NCBI GenBank assembly: GCA_009777165.1
Contig: WRML01000148.1
Span: forward strand, 1 to 6,088
Reading direction: 5' to 3'
DNA length: 6,088 nucleotides
DNA from: Kiritimatiellota bacterium
Lineage (GTDB): Bacteria > Verrucomicrobiota > Kiritimatiellia > RFP12 > UBA1067
Below, piece after piece: positions 1-6,088 of this stretch. Each line of letters opens with the position of its first letter. The stretch's first letter is position 1. The translations under genes and the position numbers were made by a program. Under the pieces are notes generated by a model. That model was not told the DNA's origin and did not search any database. It saw only the letters and a list, made by a program, of their open reading frames with translations.

Positions 1-3000
1 GAGGACGCGAACTATGTCTTCCTGACGCTCAGCACGGCGCAGACGAACTTTGTGGCCAGCCGCGGGGAGTATCAGAACTTCAATGCGTGGAACGTGGGGG
101 ATGCCGGCGCAAATCAATTCACGGATGCGGCGGACAAGTACCCCAAGACGGCGTACTCGCAGAACTTCGACACCTGGCCAACGAACACGTTCACGGTCAT
201 CAACAATTCGTTTTCGATTGATCATGCGCCTAGCATCAACCAGCCGTTCCTGTTGCCGGAGAATAACGTGGGGACAATTGACTGGATGGCGTCCAGCTTT
301 GAATATGTGGTGGAGCGCACCGCAGAGCTCGGCCCACCGGATGCACCCCTCAGCCAAGCATGGCGCAATGAAGCCGTGCGTTTACTGGGCGGCAACTCCT
401 ACCTCGGGCTGGGTTATATCCAAGGGAATGACAGGCAGAGGGAGGTGATCCGCGGGTTGGGCACGGCATCGTTTAAAGCACGGTTGAGCCAGCAGATTAC
501 CCCGGGCGCTTACAACTATAATGCCACCGTCCATACAAAACACTATACCGCGAGTAACTATTTGATCCAAGCGGAGGTCAAGTTGGATTCACTTTCGCCT
601 GAAAGGCCGTCCTTCTCGTTGGTCGCGTATTACCAGTCCCCGTTCAAGTTCTATGAATACCGGCTGACGCATGTCGTAGACCCGTATGATATTGTCGATA
701 TCGGCACGCTTCGCACTCCGATCCGGGATGCGATTATCCAGCAGGATCTGATCCGATGGGACAACGGGCTTCCAACCACGTTAAAAACGTCAATCTTCAC
801 AAATTTAGCGACGACAACTGGGGATATGCTGGCGAACTATGTGGACACGTATCAACCGCAATTCCAGCTGTATACGGCCGGGGCAAGTGTCCAGCTGAGA
901 GGGAGGTTTGCGTCGGGCCTCAATGAAATCTCGGTTACCGACGACTCCTCTTCATCCAGCATTAAATCCGGCACGTTTGGCGTCATGTCCGCCGATTGTA
1001 CCATGGAGGTGATGTCCATGCGGATGCGAGGGACAATCTTGGGTCCTAATGAAGATCCATCATCTTCCAGCCAGCCGGTAAATATGGCAGAGACCGATTG
1101 GGCGGCGTCACCGTTGCACAGCCTGGCGGGCAGCGCTATTAGATCCTTGGTACCGACCAATCACGTGCAGGTACTGACCGGGGAGACCATCAACGGGCCC
1201 TGGATCTCGCACGGCACGTATGCGTTGACGAGCTTCGTCTACGCGAACATCCAGGCCCCCATCGAACTCGCCCATTCGTCTGGAGGCCTTAATTCGAAGA
1301 GTGTGCGGCTGCAAGTGTTGGGGACGGCATCGCATCTGCCGAGTTCCGATGTGGTCGTGGATGGCATTGAAGTCACCAGCTGGCGCGGGGAAAACACGGT
1401 CCAGAGCGGTTGGGCGGTGACGGAGGGGCGGTTGGTCACGAACGCCCCCTCGGGTGGTGTCAACAACCGCATTTCGGCGCACTTGGATGGAACGCAGGCG
1501 AACCTGGATATTCCGCAATCGGTCCGGTCGCCTCAAATCATGGGTGTTGGCACCATCACGTTTGACTACCGTTCGCTCACCACGAACAAGACGGCGATCC
1601 AGATCCAGTATATGACCAATCTCCAGCCCGATGACACCTTATTCACCGGGTGGACTCCCTTGACGAACATCCCCTGCAACAATCCCGACTGGACGACCGT
1701 CAGCATCCACTTCGGCACCTTAGCAGCGACCAATGTGTATGTCCGTTTCTTGAATGACTGGTATGGCGGGGGTGCGCAAAGCTCGACACACTCGATTATC
1801 GAGCTCGACAATATCACCATTTGGAACAACCCGACCAATTCGCCCAACGATTGGGTCGCGTACAATACCAAAATCACCAACACCGAGACGAACAGGTGGT
1901 GGGTTGACGGCGTGGATGGCGGGCGCAATGCCGCCCTGAACAACAACGTGTCCGTGGATACGATGCCCGATCCCCAAGACATGGCAGACCCGTACATCAT
2001 GTCCCCGAAATTACTGAACGGGTTTGGGCGTTTGTCGTTCCTTGCGCGGACGTATGATCCGACCAACGCGCTCGTCGCCAACACCGAGATCGCCGTATAT
2101 GCGACCAAGGACGCCTGGAGTCCCCTGCTTCCGGATTCGGCATGGGAACAGGTGCACGTGTTCACGTCCATCACCAATGCGTTCTACCGCCCGTTTGATT
2201 TGCTGCTGACCAATATCAATGATTACACCATGATGAAACTCGTCGTCGAAGGGGTCAGATCAGGGTTGGCGACCGCCCAGCGCGTCTGCATTGATGAGAT
2301 TGTGGTGACGGAGCAAATCTACGCGAAGTTTGACATCTCGAACGTCAGACTGATGTTGACCGACGGCCCGGTCTGGGTCGCGACGCGCCAGCCGCTGGAA
2401 GGACAGGATATCGGCATTGAGGCGCAGTTGACGAATATGCTGTTTGAGCCTGACGACATCCGGATGCATGTCACGTATGTGATTGGCACCAACACGTGGG
2501 GGGTGAAGCAGGCGCCCCTGATGCAGCAACACACCTTGGACATGGATTTGGTTGACCCCGTGAACCGTACCTACCGTACACGATTACCGTCTGCATTGTA
2601 TAGTATCCCGGAACAGGAACGCAACACGGTCGTTCAATACCTGGTCTGGGCGCAGTATGCGTCTCCGGACACCGGTGAGATGGAGACCGCGCAAAAGCCT
2701 GACACCTTTGTGAACCCGGAATGGTATTTCCCGGTGGATTTCAACAAGCAGTTTGAGGCAAGCGGCTGGTCTCCGTATTATATTGTCTATGATGTGCCGC
2801 CGGGCGCGGTCTGGATTAATGAAGTGAATGTGTATGAACCATCGGGGATGACGACGTGGCAAGCGAACCCGTACATTGAAATCGCGATGCCCGCATGGAT
2901 GAGCCTGGGCGGATGGAGCATCGAGAGCCTCAAGGGTGCTTGGCCGGACACGTCAGCGACGAACACCATCGTGTTCCCGCTCAACGTGCAGCCGAAATCC

Positions 3001-4197
3001 CCGTATCCCGAGGCAAACGGCTATGCGTTCTTTGTCGTGGGGCCCCCTTGGCAAAACCTTCCCCCCCCCATCACGGAATCCTTGCCGGTGGTGGATTTCG
3101 CCGTCGCGAACCTGAACACCATCATGCCGCGGCTTGAGGCGGGCGGGTTGCGCCTCAGGCGCCCGCTCGGGATGTATGAGCAGGCGATCGTCTATGACTG
3201 GATGGAGGGCGTGGGCACAATATCAGGTCAGGGATGGGCGAATGCCGATTCACAACGGCGGTTCAAATACATCGGGTATGAATCCAGCGACGGGTCGCTC
3301 TCATTTACCGGAACCGTCGAACGGACGGAAAGCGCGTATGTCCGTGAAGACAGCACCAACACATGGTCAGGTATCGGGTTGTCGAACTGGACCCCCGGAC
3401 TCCCCAACATCGGGCAGGTGATGCCGGATGCCCCCATGCCCGGCGGCTCCAACGTGCTGATCACCTCAATCCTCAGCATCGCGAAGGGCTCGCACAATGA
3501 TGACCGCGCCCTCACCCACCTGATTAAGCTCCGTAAAAATGAGAGTACGAATATCGCTTATCAGGCTGACACCTGGTACCGCCTGTACTCGATCAAGGAG
3601 AACGACACCGAACGCTTGCCGTTGGCACCGACAAACAGCTACACGCTGTACGTCAATAATGTCCAATCCAACACGCAGGTGTATGTGACGCTGGACGCCC
3701 GCGAGGATGCGCAGGGTCTGGCGCCGGACATCCTGGATTGGTTGCAGGGGTTTGACGACCTGCCGTTTGCGCCGACCTACCTGAACAAGCTCGATTCCCC
3801 GCAACAGTTGACGTTACGGGAATGCTTCTGGATTAACGCCAACCCTACGACGACAAACGTGTTCACGTTCCTCGCCCATGCGAATGACATTCACCTACGC
3901 CCGCTCTACCTGACGCTGGAGATGTCCATCTTCAGCAACTTGACAGAGACGGTCAAAGTCACGCACCTGCAAGGCAACTCGGTTGTCCAGCCATGGGCAT
4001 CCTTTACCCTTTCCCCGGTGAACTGGGATATGATGCTCGATCAATACACGGTGACGCCCACGTCGTTCGACATGAACAATAAGAGCCGTGTGCACATCAA
4101 CGCATTCACGAATCGCCCGGCATTCTTCAAATGGACTTTGGGATTGGAGGATTCGCGCTCGGCAACGCACGAGATGGAGAACATCCCCAAACCTTAG
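1..4197 (+). CDS. Giant modular secreted/surface protein with ConA-like sandwiches and a lamin-tail domain (5' end outside window)
   Basis: The frame is open from base 1 and ends at TAG 4195-4197, giving 1398 visible residues; the true start and any signal peptide lie upstream. The GTG at 52 is only an internal codon. The protein is rich in Asn, Thr, Ser and aromatic residues, and I find only four cysteines, as is usual for exported beta-sandwich proteins. Visible order: a probable ConA/LamG-like domain at about residues 157-344, ending in a typical closing strand (SGTFGVMS...EVMSMRM); two related sandwich modules at 510-609 and 668-771; a lamin-tail domain at 935-1136; then a C-terminal region to 1398 that I do not recognise. 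No catalytic motif, PEP-CTERM, LPXTG, Por-type sorting tail or C-terminal membrane helix is visible, so anchoring is unclear. A role in adhesion or carbohydrate/protein binding is inference. Its codons look less biased to C in third position than those of the next two genes. That the reading frame is real is very sure; its function is not. Confidence 0.8.
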   Translation, partial: EDANYVFLTLSTAQTNFVASRGEYQNFNAWNVGDAGANQFTDAADKYPKTAYSQNFDTWPTNTFTVINNSFSIDHAPSINQPFLLPENNVGTIDWMASSFEYVVERTAELGPPDAPLSQAWRNEAVRLLGGNSYLGLGYIQGNDRQREVIRGLGTASFKARLSQQITPGAYNYNATVHTKHYTASNYLIQAEVKLDSLSPERPSFSLVAYYQSPFKFYEYRLTHVVDPYDIVDIGTLRTPIRDAIIQQDLIRWDNGLPTTLKTSIFTNLATTTGDMLANYVDTYQPQFQLYTAGASVQLRGRFASGLNEISVTDDSSSSSIKSGTFGVMSADCTMEVMSMRMRGTILGPNEDPSSSSQPVNMAETDWAASPLHSLAGSAIRSLVPTNHVQVLTGETINGPWISHGTYALTSFVYANIQAPIELAHSSGGLNSKSVRLQVLGTASHLPSSDVVVDGIEVTSWRGENTVQSGWAVTEGRLVTNAPSGGVNNRISAHLDGTQANLDIPQSVRSPQIMGVGTITFDYRSLTTNKTAIQIQYMTNLQPDDTLFTGWTPLTNIPCNNPDWTTVSIHFGTLAATNVYVRFLNDWYGGGAQSSTHSIIELDNITIWNNPTNSPNDWVAYNTKITNTETNRWWVDGVDGGRNAALNNNVSVDTMPDPQDMADPYIMSPKLLNGFGRLSFLARTYDPTNALVANTEIAVYATKDAWSPLLPDSAWEQVHVFTSITNAFYRPFDLLLTNINDYTMMKLVVEGVRSGLATAQRVCIDEIVVTEQIYAKFDISNVRLMLTDGPVWVATRQPLEGQDIGIEAQLTNMLFEPDDIRMHVTYVIGTNTWGVKQAPLMQQHTLDMDLVDPVNRTYRTRLPSALYSIPEQERNTVVQYLVWAQYASPDTGEMETAQKPDTFVNPEWYFPVDFNKQFEASGWSPYYIVYDVPPGAVWINEVNVYEPSGMTTWQANPYIEIAMPAWMSLGGWSIESLKGAWPDTSATNTIVFPLNVQPKSPYPEANGYAFFVVGPPWQNLPPPITESLPVVDFAVANLNTIMPRLEAGGLRLRRPLGMYEQAIVYDWMEGVGTISGQGWANADSQRRFKYIGYESSDGSLSFTGTVERTESAYVREDSTNTWSGIGLSNWTPGLPNIGQVMPDAPMPGGSNVLITSILSIAKGSHNDDRALTHLIKLRKNESTNIAYQADTWYRLYSIKENDTERLPLAPTNSYTLYVNNVQSNTQVYVTLDAREDAQGLAPDILDWLQGFDDLPFAPTYLNKLDSPQQLTLRECFWINANPTTTNVFTFLAHANDIHLRPLYLTLEMSIFSNLTETVKVTHLQGNSVVQPWASFTLSPVNWDMMLDQYTVTPTSFDMNNKSRVHINAFTNRPAFFKWTLGLEDSRSATHEMENIPKP
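1528..1827 (+). other. Beta-sandwich module A (ConA/MAM-like) within the giant protein
   Basis: Encodes residues 510-609. It opens with SPQIMGVGTITFDYRS, continues through a strand IQIQYMTN and a W-x-x-V-x-I strand, and closes with IIELDNITIWN. This opening (surface-exposed SP, G-x-G, F-x-x-R-S) and the closing acidic-hydrophobic strand are the pattern of jelly-roll modules in large secreted bacterial proteins. A Trp-rich lead (SGWAVTEG) precedes it. Family naming is by eye. Confidence 0.5.
2002..2313 (+). other. Beta-sandwich module B, diverged copy of module A
   Basis: Encodes residues 668-771. It begins SPKLLNGFGRLSFLART and ends VCIDEIVVTE, matching the opening and closing strands of module A in order and spacing (SP-x4-G-x-G-x3-F-x-x-R, then I-x-V-Y, a central W-x-x-V, and a closing D-x-I-x-V). 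A Trp-rich lead (NRWWVDGVDGG) precedes it, as before module A. The two copies are strongly diverged, so this is an old internal duplication, not a recent DNA repeat. Confidence 0.5.
2803..3408 (+). other. Lamin-tail domain (LTD) of the giant protein
   Basis: Encodes residues 935-1136. The start GAVWINEVNV corresponds to the INEI strand of LTDs. YIEIAMP (958-964) corresponds to the YIELYNP strand, GGWSIES (970-976) to the LSGW strand, and TPGLPN (1131-1136) to the closing TPGAPN motif. In bacteria LTDs occur in secreted and surface proteins, often next to nucleases or sandwich domains, and are thought to act in binding or envelope attachment. The segment between the GGW strand and the closing motif is longer than in a minimal LTD, with an inserted stretch at about 1040-1125. 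Confidence 0.7.
3061..3069 (+). repeat. Poly-C tract (nine C's) inside the giant gene
   Basis: Nine consecutive C's encode three prolines in frame between LTD strands. Loss of one C would bring TGA 3113-3115 into frame. Gain of one C would bring TGA 3135-3137 into frame. Either change would remove about the last 375 residues. The tract is long enough to be slippage-prone, but a single occurrence is no proof of phase variation. Confidence 0.5.
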
Positions 4198-4328
4198 AGG
4201 ACGTATTGACGAACGAGACGGACTGCGAGGCCAAGCAGGAACAAAAAGGCAGCCAGCAGGAGCGCGTTGCGCTCCTGTGGTGTTAACGGGAGACGCCATT
4301 GACAGTTGGAATCGGTTAAGTGCATCAT
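4194..4328 (-). CDS. Possible small single-pass membrane protein (44 aa)
   Basis: On the minus strand a frame starts at ATG (4328-4326; a second ATG follows at 4325-4323) and stops at TAA (4196-4194). The translation has a polar start, then LTPQER at residues 15-20, a hydrophobic stretch at 22-36 (ALLLAAFLFLLGLAV), and a basic end with R37 and R40. An in-frame stop lies just upstream, so it is not the tail of a longer frame. GGTGA on the minus strand six bases before the ATG (4335-4339) is a plausible ribosome binding site. The frame fills the gap between its two plus-strand neighbours almost exactly, overlapping the preceding stop codon by four bases and the start of the ABC gene by two. The LTPxE-plus-helix-plus-Arg pattern resembles the membrane anchor that begins many ComEA-like helix-hairpin-helix proteins, but no such domain follows. 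It may be a real small protein, a remnant, or chance. Confidence 0.4.
   Translation of the reverse strand: MMHLTDSNCQWRLPLTPQERNALLLAAFLFLLGLAVRLVRQYVL
4254..4280. other. Perfect 9-bp hairpin in the gap after the giant gene
   Basis: CAGGAGCGC (4257-4265) and GCGCTCCTG (4269-4277) pair perfectly around a GTT loop. A G-U pair at 4256/4278 and a C-G pair at 4254/4280 may extend it past one mismatch. It lies 60 bases after the giant gene's stop and could end or stabilise that transcript, but no T-run follows on the plus strand (TGTGGTGTTAAC). On the minus strand a TTTTT comes about ten bases after the stem, which is too far for a classical intrinsic terminator. If the small minus-strand gene is real, the stem coincides with its codons for QERNALL. 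Confidence 0.5.
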
Positions 4329-5178
4329 GATGAATCACCAGCATACGCCACAGGATGCGGAAACGCAAGCAAAACCGCTGCTCGAAATTCGGAACCTGAA
4401 GACATGGTTCCCCATCAAGAAAGGCGTGTTCGCCCGCACCGTCGGGCACATCTACGCCGTGGACAACGTTGACCTTGACCTCTTCCCCGGCGAGACGCTC
4501 GGCATCGTCGGCGAGTCCGGCTGCGGGAAGACGACCCTCGCCCGCACCATCCTCCGCCTCGAACGCCCGCGCCAAGGGACCGTCACCCTCAACGGTGCTG
4601 ACATCTTCGCGTTCCGCGGCAAGGCGTTGCAGGACTACCGCCGCGCCGTCCAGGTGGTCTTCCAGGATCCCCAGGAATCCCTCAACCCGCGCCACACCGT
4701 GCTGGATCTCATCACGGAGGCCATGCTCGTGCACAAGCTGGCCACGCGCGAGAACCGCCGCGCCATCGCCACGCGCCTGCTCGAAGAGGTCGGGCTCGCG
4801 GGTGACTTCCTCGACCGCTACCCCCATGCGTTCTCCGGCGGCCAGCGTCAGCGTATCTGCATCGCGCGTGCCCTCGCCCTAAACCCGACAATCCTGATTT
4901 GCGACGAGGCCGTCAGCGCCCTCGACCTCTCCGTCCGCGCGCAAGTGCTGAACCTGCTCCAAGAACTGAAAGCGCGGCATGGGATGTCCTACCTGTTCAT
5001 CACCCACGACATCGGCGTCGTGCAGCATCTCGCCGACCGCATCGCCGTCATGAACGCCGGGAAAGTTGTCGAGTACGGCCCCGCCGAACACGTGCTGAAC
5101 AACCCGCAGCACGACTACACCAAAACCTTGCTCGCCGCCGTGCCGACACTCAGGAAACACAAAGAGGTCCTCGAATGA
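4327..5178 (+). CDS. Oligopeptide/dipeptide-type ABC transporter ATP-binding protein (OppF/DppF family)
   Basis: A cytoplasmic ATPase subunit that would power import of peptides or related solutes (some relatives carry nickel) through an Opp/Dpp permease pair. The 283-residue protein has Walker A GESGCGKTT (62-70), Q-loop Q113 in VFQDPQESLNPR, signature FSGGQRQR (169-176), Walker B ILICDEA (189-195, catalytic E194), D-loop SALD (197-200) and switch H227. FPIKKGVF near residue 30 and the end HDYTKTLLAAVP are typical of OppF/DppF, which are often somewhat longer. The start is chosen as ATG 4327 (a second ATG follows at once); only a weak GGTTAAG lies upstream. A TTG at 4306 would add seven residues. 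No OppD, permease or binding-protein gene adjoins it here, so the substrate and the choice between oppF and dppF cannot be settled. Its third positions are strongly C-rich, as in comM. Family very sure, substrate unknown. Confidence 0.95.
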   Translation: MMNHQHTPQDAETQAKPLLEIRNLKTWFPIKKGVFARTVGHIYAVDNVDLDLFPGETLGIVGESGCGKTTLARTILRLERPRQGTVTLNGADIFAFRGKALQDYRRAVQVVFQDPQESLNPRHTVLDLITEAMLVHKLATRENRRAIATRLLEEVGLAGDFLDRYPHAFSGGQRQRICIARALALNPTILICDEAVSALDLSVRAQVLNLLQELKARHGMSYLFITHDIGVVQHLADRIAVMNAGKVVEYGPAEHVLNNPQHDYTKTLLAAVPTLRKHKEVLE

Positions 5179-5203
5179 AACGAACCGACACGCACATCCT
5201 TTG

Positions 5204-5228
5204 CGAACGTTCGTGTCATTCGATGACA
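5204..5228. promoter_or_regulatory. Two adjoining dyads before comM (operator or leader hairpin candidate)
   Basis: In the 68-base gap between the ABC gene and comM, the perfect palindrome CGAACGTTCG (5204-5213) directly abuts the dyad TGTCAT-TCG-ATGACA (5214-5228). The second could be a 15-bp protein-binding site or a 6-bp hairpin with a three-base loop just before the comM ribosome binding site. No clear -35/-10 pair is visible nearby. Neither matches a site I can name; the GAACGTTC core lacks the four-base spacer of a Gram-positive LexA box. Function is inference. Confidence 0.4.
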
Positions 5229-5230
5229 AC

Positions 5231-5238
5231 GAGAGGAT
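5231..5238 (+). promoter_or_regulatory. Ribosome binding site of comM
   Basis: GAGAGGAT holds the Shine-Dalgarno core AGAGG (5232-5236), ten bases before ATG 5247. It fixes the comM start, which also matches the conserved N-terminus of the family. It lies two bases after the upstream dyad, so a structure there could affect access by the ribosome. Confidence 0.8.
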
Positions 5239-5246
5239 ATTAAGCC

Positions 5247-6088
5247 ATGCTGTCGAAAGTCTATTCTGGCGCGGTCTATGGGGTCAACGCCTACACCGTG
5301 GAAATCGAAATCAACGCCGGGCGCGGTGACGCGCAGTTTGTGATCGTGGGCCTCCCCGACGCCGCCGTACGCGAAAGCAAGGACCGCGTCTGGACCGCGA
5401 TGAACAACTCCGGCTTCCGCCCCACCTTCGGCCGTACCACCATCAACCTCGCCCCCGCCGACATCCGCAAGGAGGGCCCCGTTTACGATCTCCCGATCGC
5501 CATGGGCCTGCTCGCGGCAACGGGTGCGGCAGAAATGCCCGCGATCGAGGACTACGCGTTCATCGGCGAGCTTGCGCTGAGCGGCGAGGTACGCCGCGTG
5601 CGCGGCGTGCTGCCCGTGGCGCTGGAGATGCGCCGGCAAGGAAAGCGCGGGGTTCTCGTGCCGATGGAGAATGCGGAAGAAGCCGCGATCGTCGAGGGTA
5701 TCGACATCTATCCCGTGCGGAACTTACGTGAGGCGGTTGATTTCCTCACGGGCCAGTTCCCCCTCCAGCCTGTGAAGCTGAACCTCTCCGACCTGATCCG
5801 GCGCGAGCGGGAAAACGTCGAGGATTTCGCGGACATCAAGGGGCAGGAGTCCGCCAAACGCGCCATCGAGGTTGCGGTCAGCGGGGGACACAACATCCTC
5901 ATGATCGGCTCCCCGGGCGCGGGCAAGACCATGATTGCGCGACGCATCGCCTCGATCCTCCCCGAGATGAACTTAGAGGAAGCCGTTGAAGCCACGCGTA
6001 TCCACAGTGTCGCGGGGGCCATCAAGAGACATCAGGCGCTGGTGTTCCACCGTCCCTTCCGTGCCCCGCACCACACCATCTCGGATGC
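5247..6088 (+). CDS. comM: ComM/YifB family Mg-chelatase-like AAA+ ATPase (3' end outside window)
   Basis: ComM is a cytoplasmic hexameric AAA+ helicase that promotes branch migration when incoming single-stranded DNA is integrated during natural transformation; it is also conserved in species not known to be competent. The visible 280 residues begin MLSKVYSGAVYGVNAYTVEI, as the family does. The N-terminal ChlI-like domain shows GLPD (35-38), NLAPAD (67-72), KEGPVYDLPIA (75-85) and GELALSGEVRRVRGVLP (107-123). A linker leads to D-x-K-GQ (196-200) and Walker A GSPGAGKT (221-228). FRAPHHTISD (271-280) is a family hallmark at the window edge. Walker B, the sensor residues and the Mg-chelatase C-terminal domain lie outside; full proteins have about 500 residues. 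The frame is intact throughout. It follows the ABC gene by 68 bases on the same strand; whether they are co-transcribed is open because of the dyads between them. Confidence 0.95.
   Translation, partial: MLSKVYSGAVYGVNAYTVEIEINAGRGDAQFVIVGLPDAAVRESKDRVWTAMNNSGFRPTFGRTTINLAPADIRKEGPVYDLPIAMGLLAATGAAEMPAIEDYAFIGELALSGEVRRVRGVLPVALEMRRQGKRGVLVPMENAEEAAIVEGIDIYPVRNLREAVDFLTGQFPLQPVKLNLSDLIRRERENVEDFADIKGQESAKRAIEVAVSGGHNILMIGSPGAGKTMIARRIASILPEMNLEEAVEATRIHSVAGAIKRHQALVFHRPFRAPHHTISD

Noticed and set aside
52..54. GTG as the true start of the giant gene
   Set aside because: The frame is open back to base 1, no ribosome binding site or signal peptide follows, and the sequence before and after reads as the same kind of protein.
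1566..2177. Minus-strand frame of 203 codons with hydrophobic stretches
   Set aside because: It lies wholly antisense to the sandwich modules of the giant protein, whose frame is clearly coding; no family resemblance is seen.
4299..4304. TTGACA as a -35 box for the ABC gene
   Set aside because: The only partial -10 (CATCAT, 18 bases on) overlaps the ABC start codon, so a transcript from it would lack the ATG.
4306..4308. TTG as the start of the ABC gene
   Set aside because: GGGAGA is about 12 bases upstream, but the added seven residues (MESVKCI) are not a family feature and a double ATG follows; kept only as an alternative.
3895..4827. Long minus-strand frame of 310 codons across the giant gene's end and the ABC gene
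   Set aside because: It lies antisense to two well-supported genes, has low-complexity Arg/Ala/Glu-rich translation and no recognisable motif; it is a GC-rich shadow.
5204..5213. LexA (SOS) box before comM
   Set aside because: The GAAC and GTTC halves are fused without the four-base spacer of the Gram-positive type site, and it is not the CTGT-N8-ACAG type either.
5115..5639. Minus-strand frame of 174 codons over the ABC end and comM start
   Set aside because: It is antisense to conserved ABC and ComM motifs; translation is His/Gly/Ala-rich without motifs.

Overview
The window holds four protein-coding stretches with little spare DNA. In order these are the 3' part of a very large surface or secreted protein gene (1-4197, +), a 129-base gap that also holds a possible tiny minus-strand gene (4194-4328), an OppF/DppF-type ABC transporter ATPase (4327-5178, +), and the 5' part of comM, a Mg-chelatase-like AAA+ ATPase gene (5247 to the window end, +). 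I see no tRNA, rRNA, CRISPR array, transposase, integrase or attachment site.

Organism. The DNA is fairly GC-rich, with ordinary bacterial genes and Shine-Dalgarno use at comM. The very long Asn/Thr-rich beta-sandwich protein with a lamin-tail domain resembles proteins common in the PVC group (Kiritimatiellota, Verrucomicrobiota, Lentisphaerota). This is an inference from style, not from a marker gene.

Layout. The first 4.2 kb is one reading frame with no start in the window. It encodes a concanavalin-A-like domain, two related beta-sandwich modules (residues 510-609 and 668-771 of the visible part), a lamin-tail domain (935-1136) and a C-terminal region I do not recognise. A run of nine C's interrupts nothing but is a possible slippage site. 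The gap that follows holds a perfect 9-bp hairpin. On the minus strand it is filled end to end by a 44-codon frame whose translation looks like a single-pass membrane peptide. The ABC ATPase has every nucleotide-binding motif. Its usual partners (permeases, binding protein, OppD) are not in the window. A 68-base gap with two adjoining dyads and a clear ribosome binding site leads into comM.

How they relate. The three large genes share a strand but have no evident common pathway: cell-surface display, peptide or nickel-type solute uptake, and DNA handling during natural transformation. The small minus-strand frame resembles the membrane-anchor start of ComEA-like proteins. That would give a loose competence link to comM, but it is speculative. 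No complete new system is demonstrable here; the small frame and the dyads before comM most deserve a second look.
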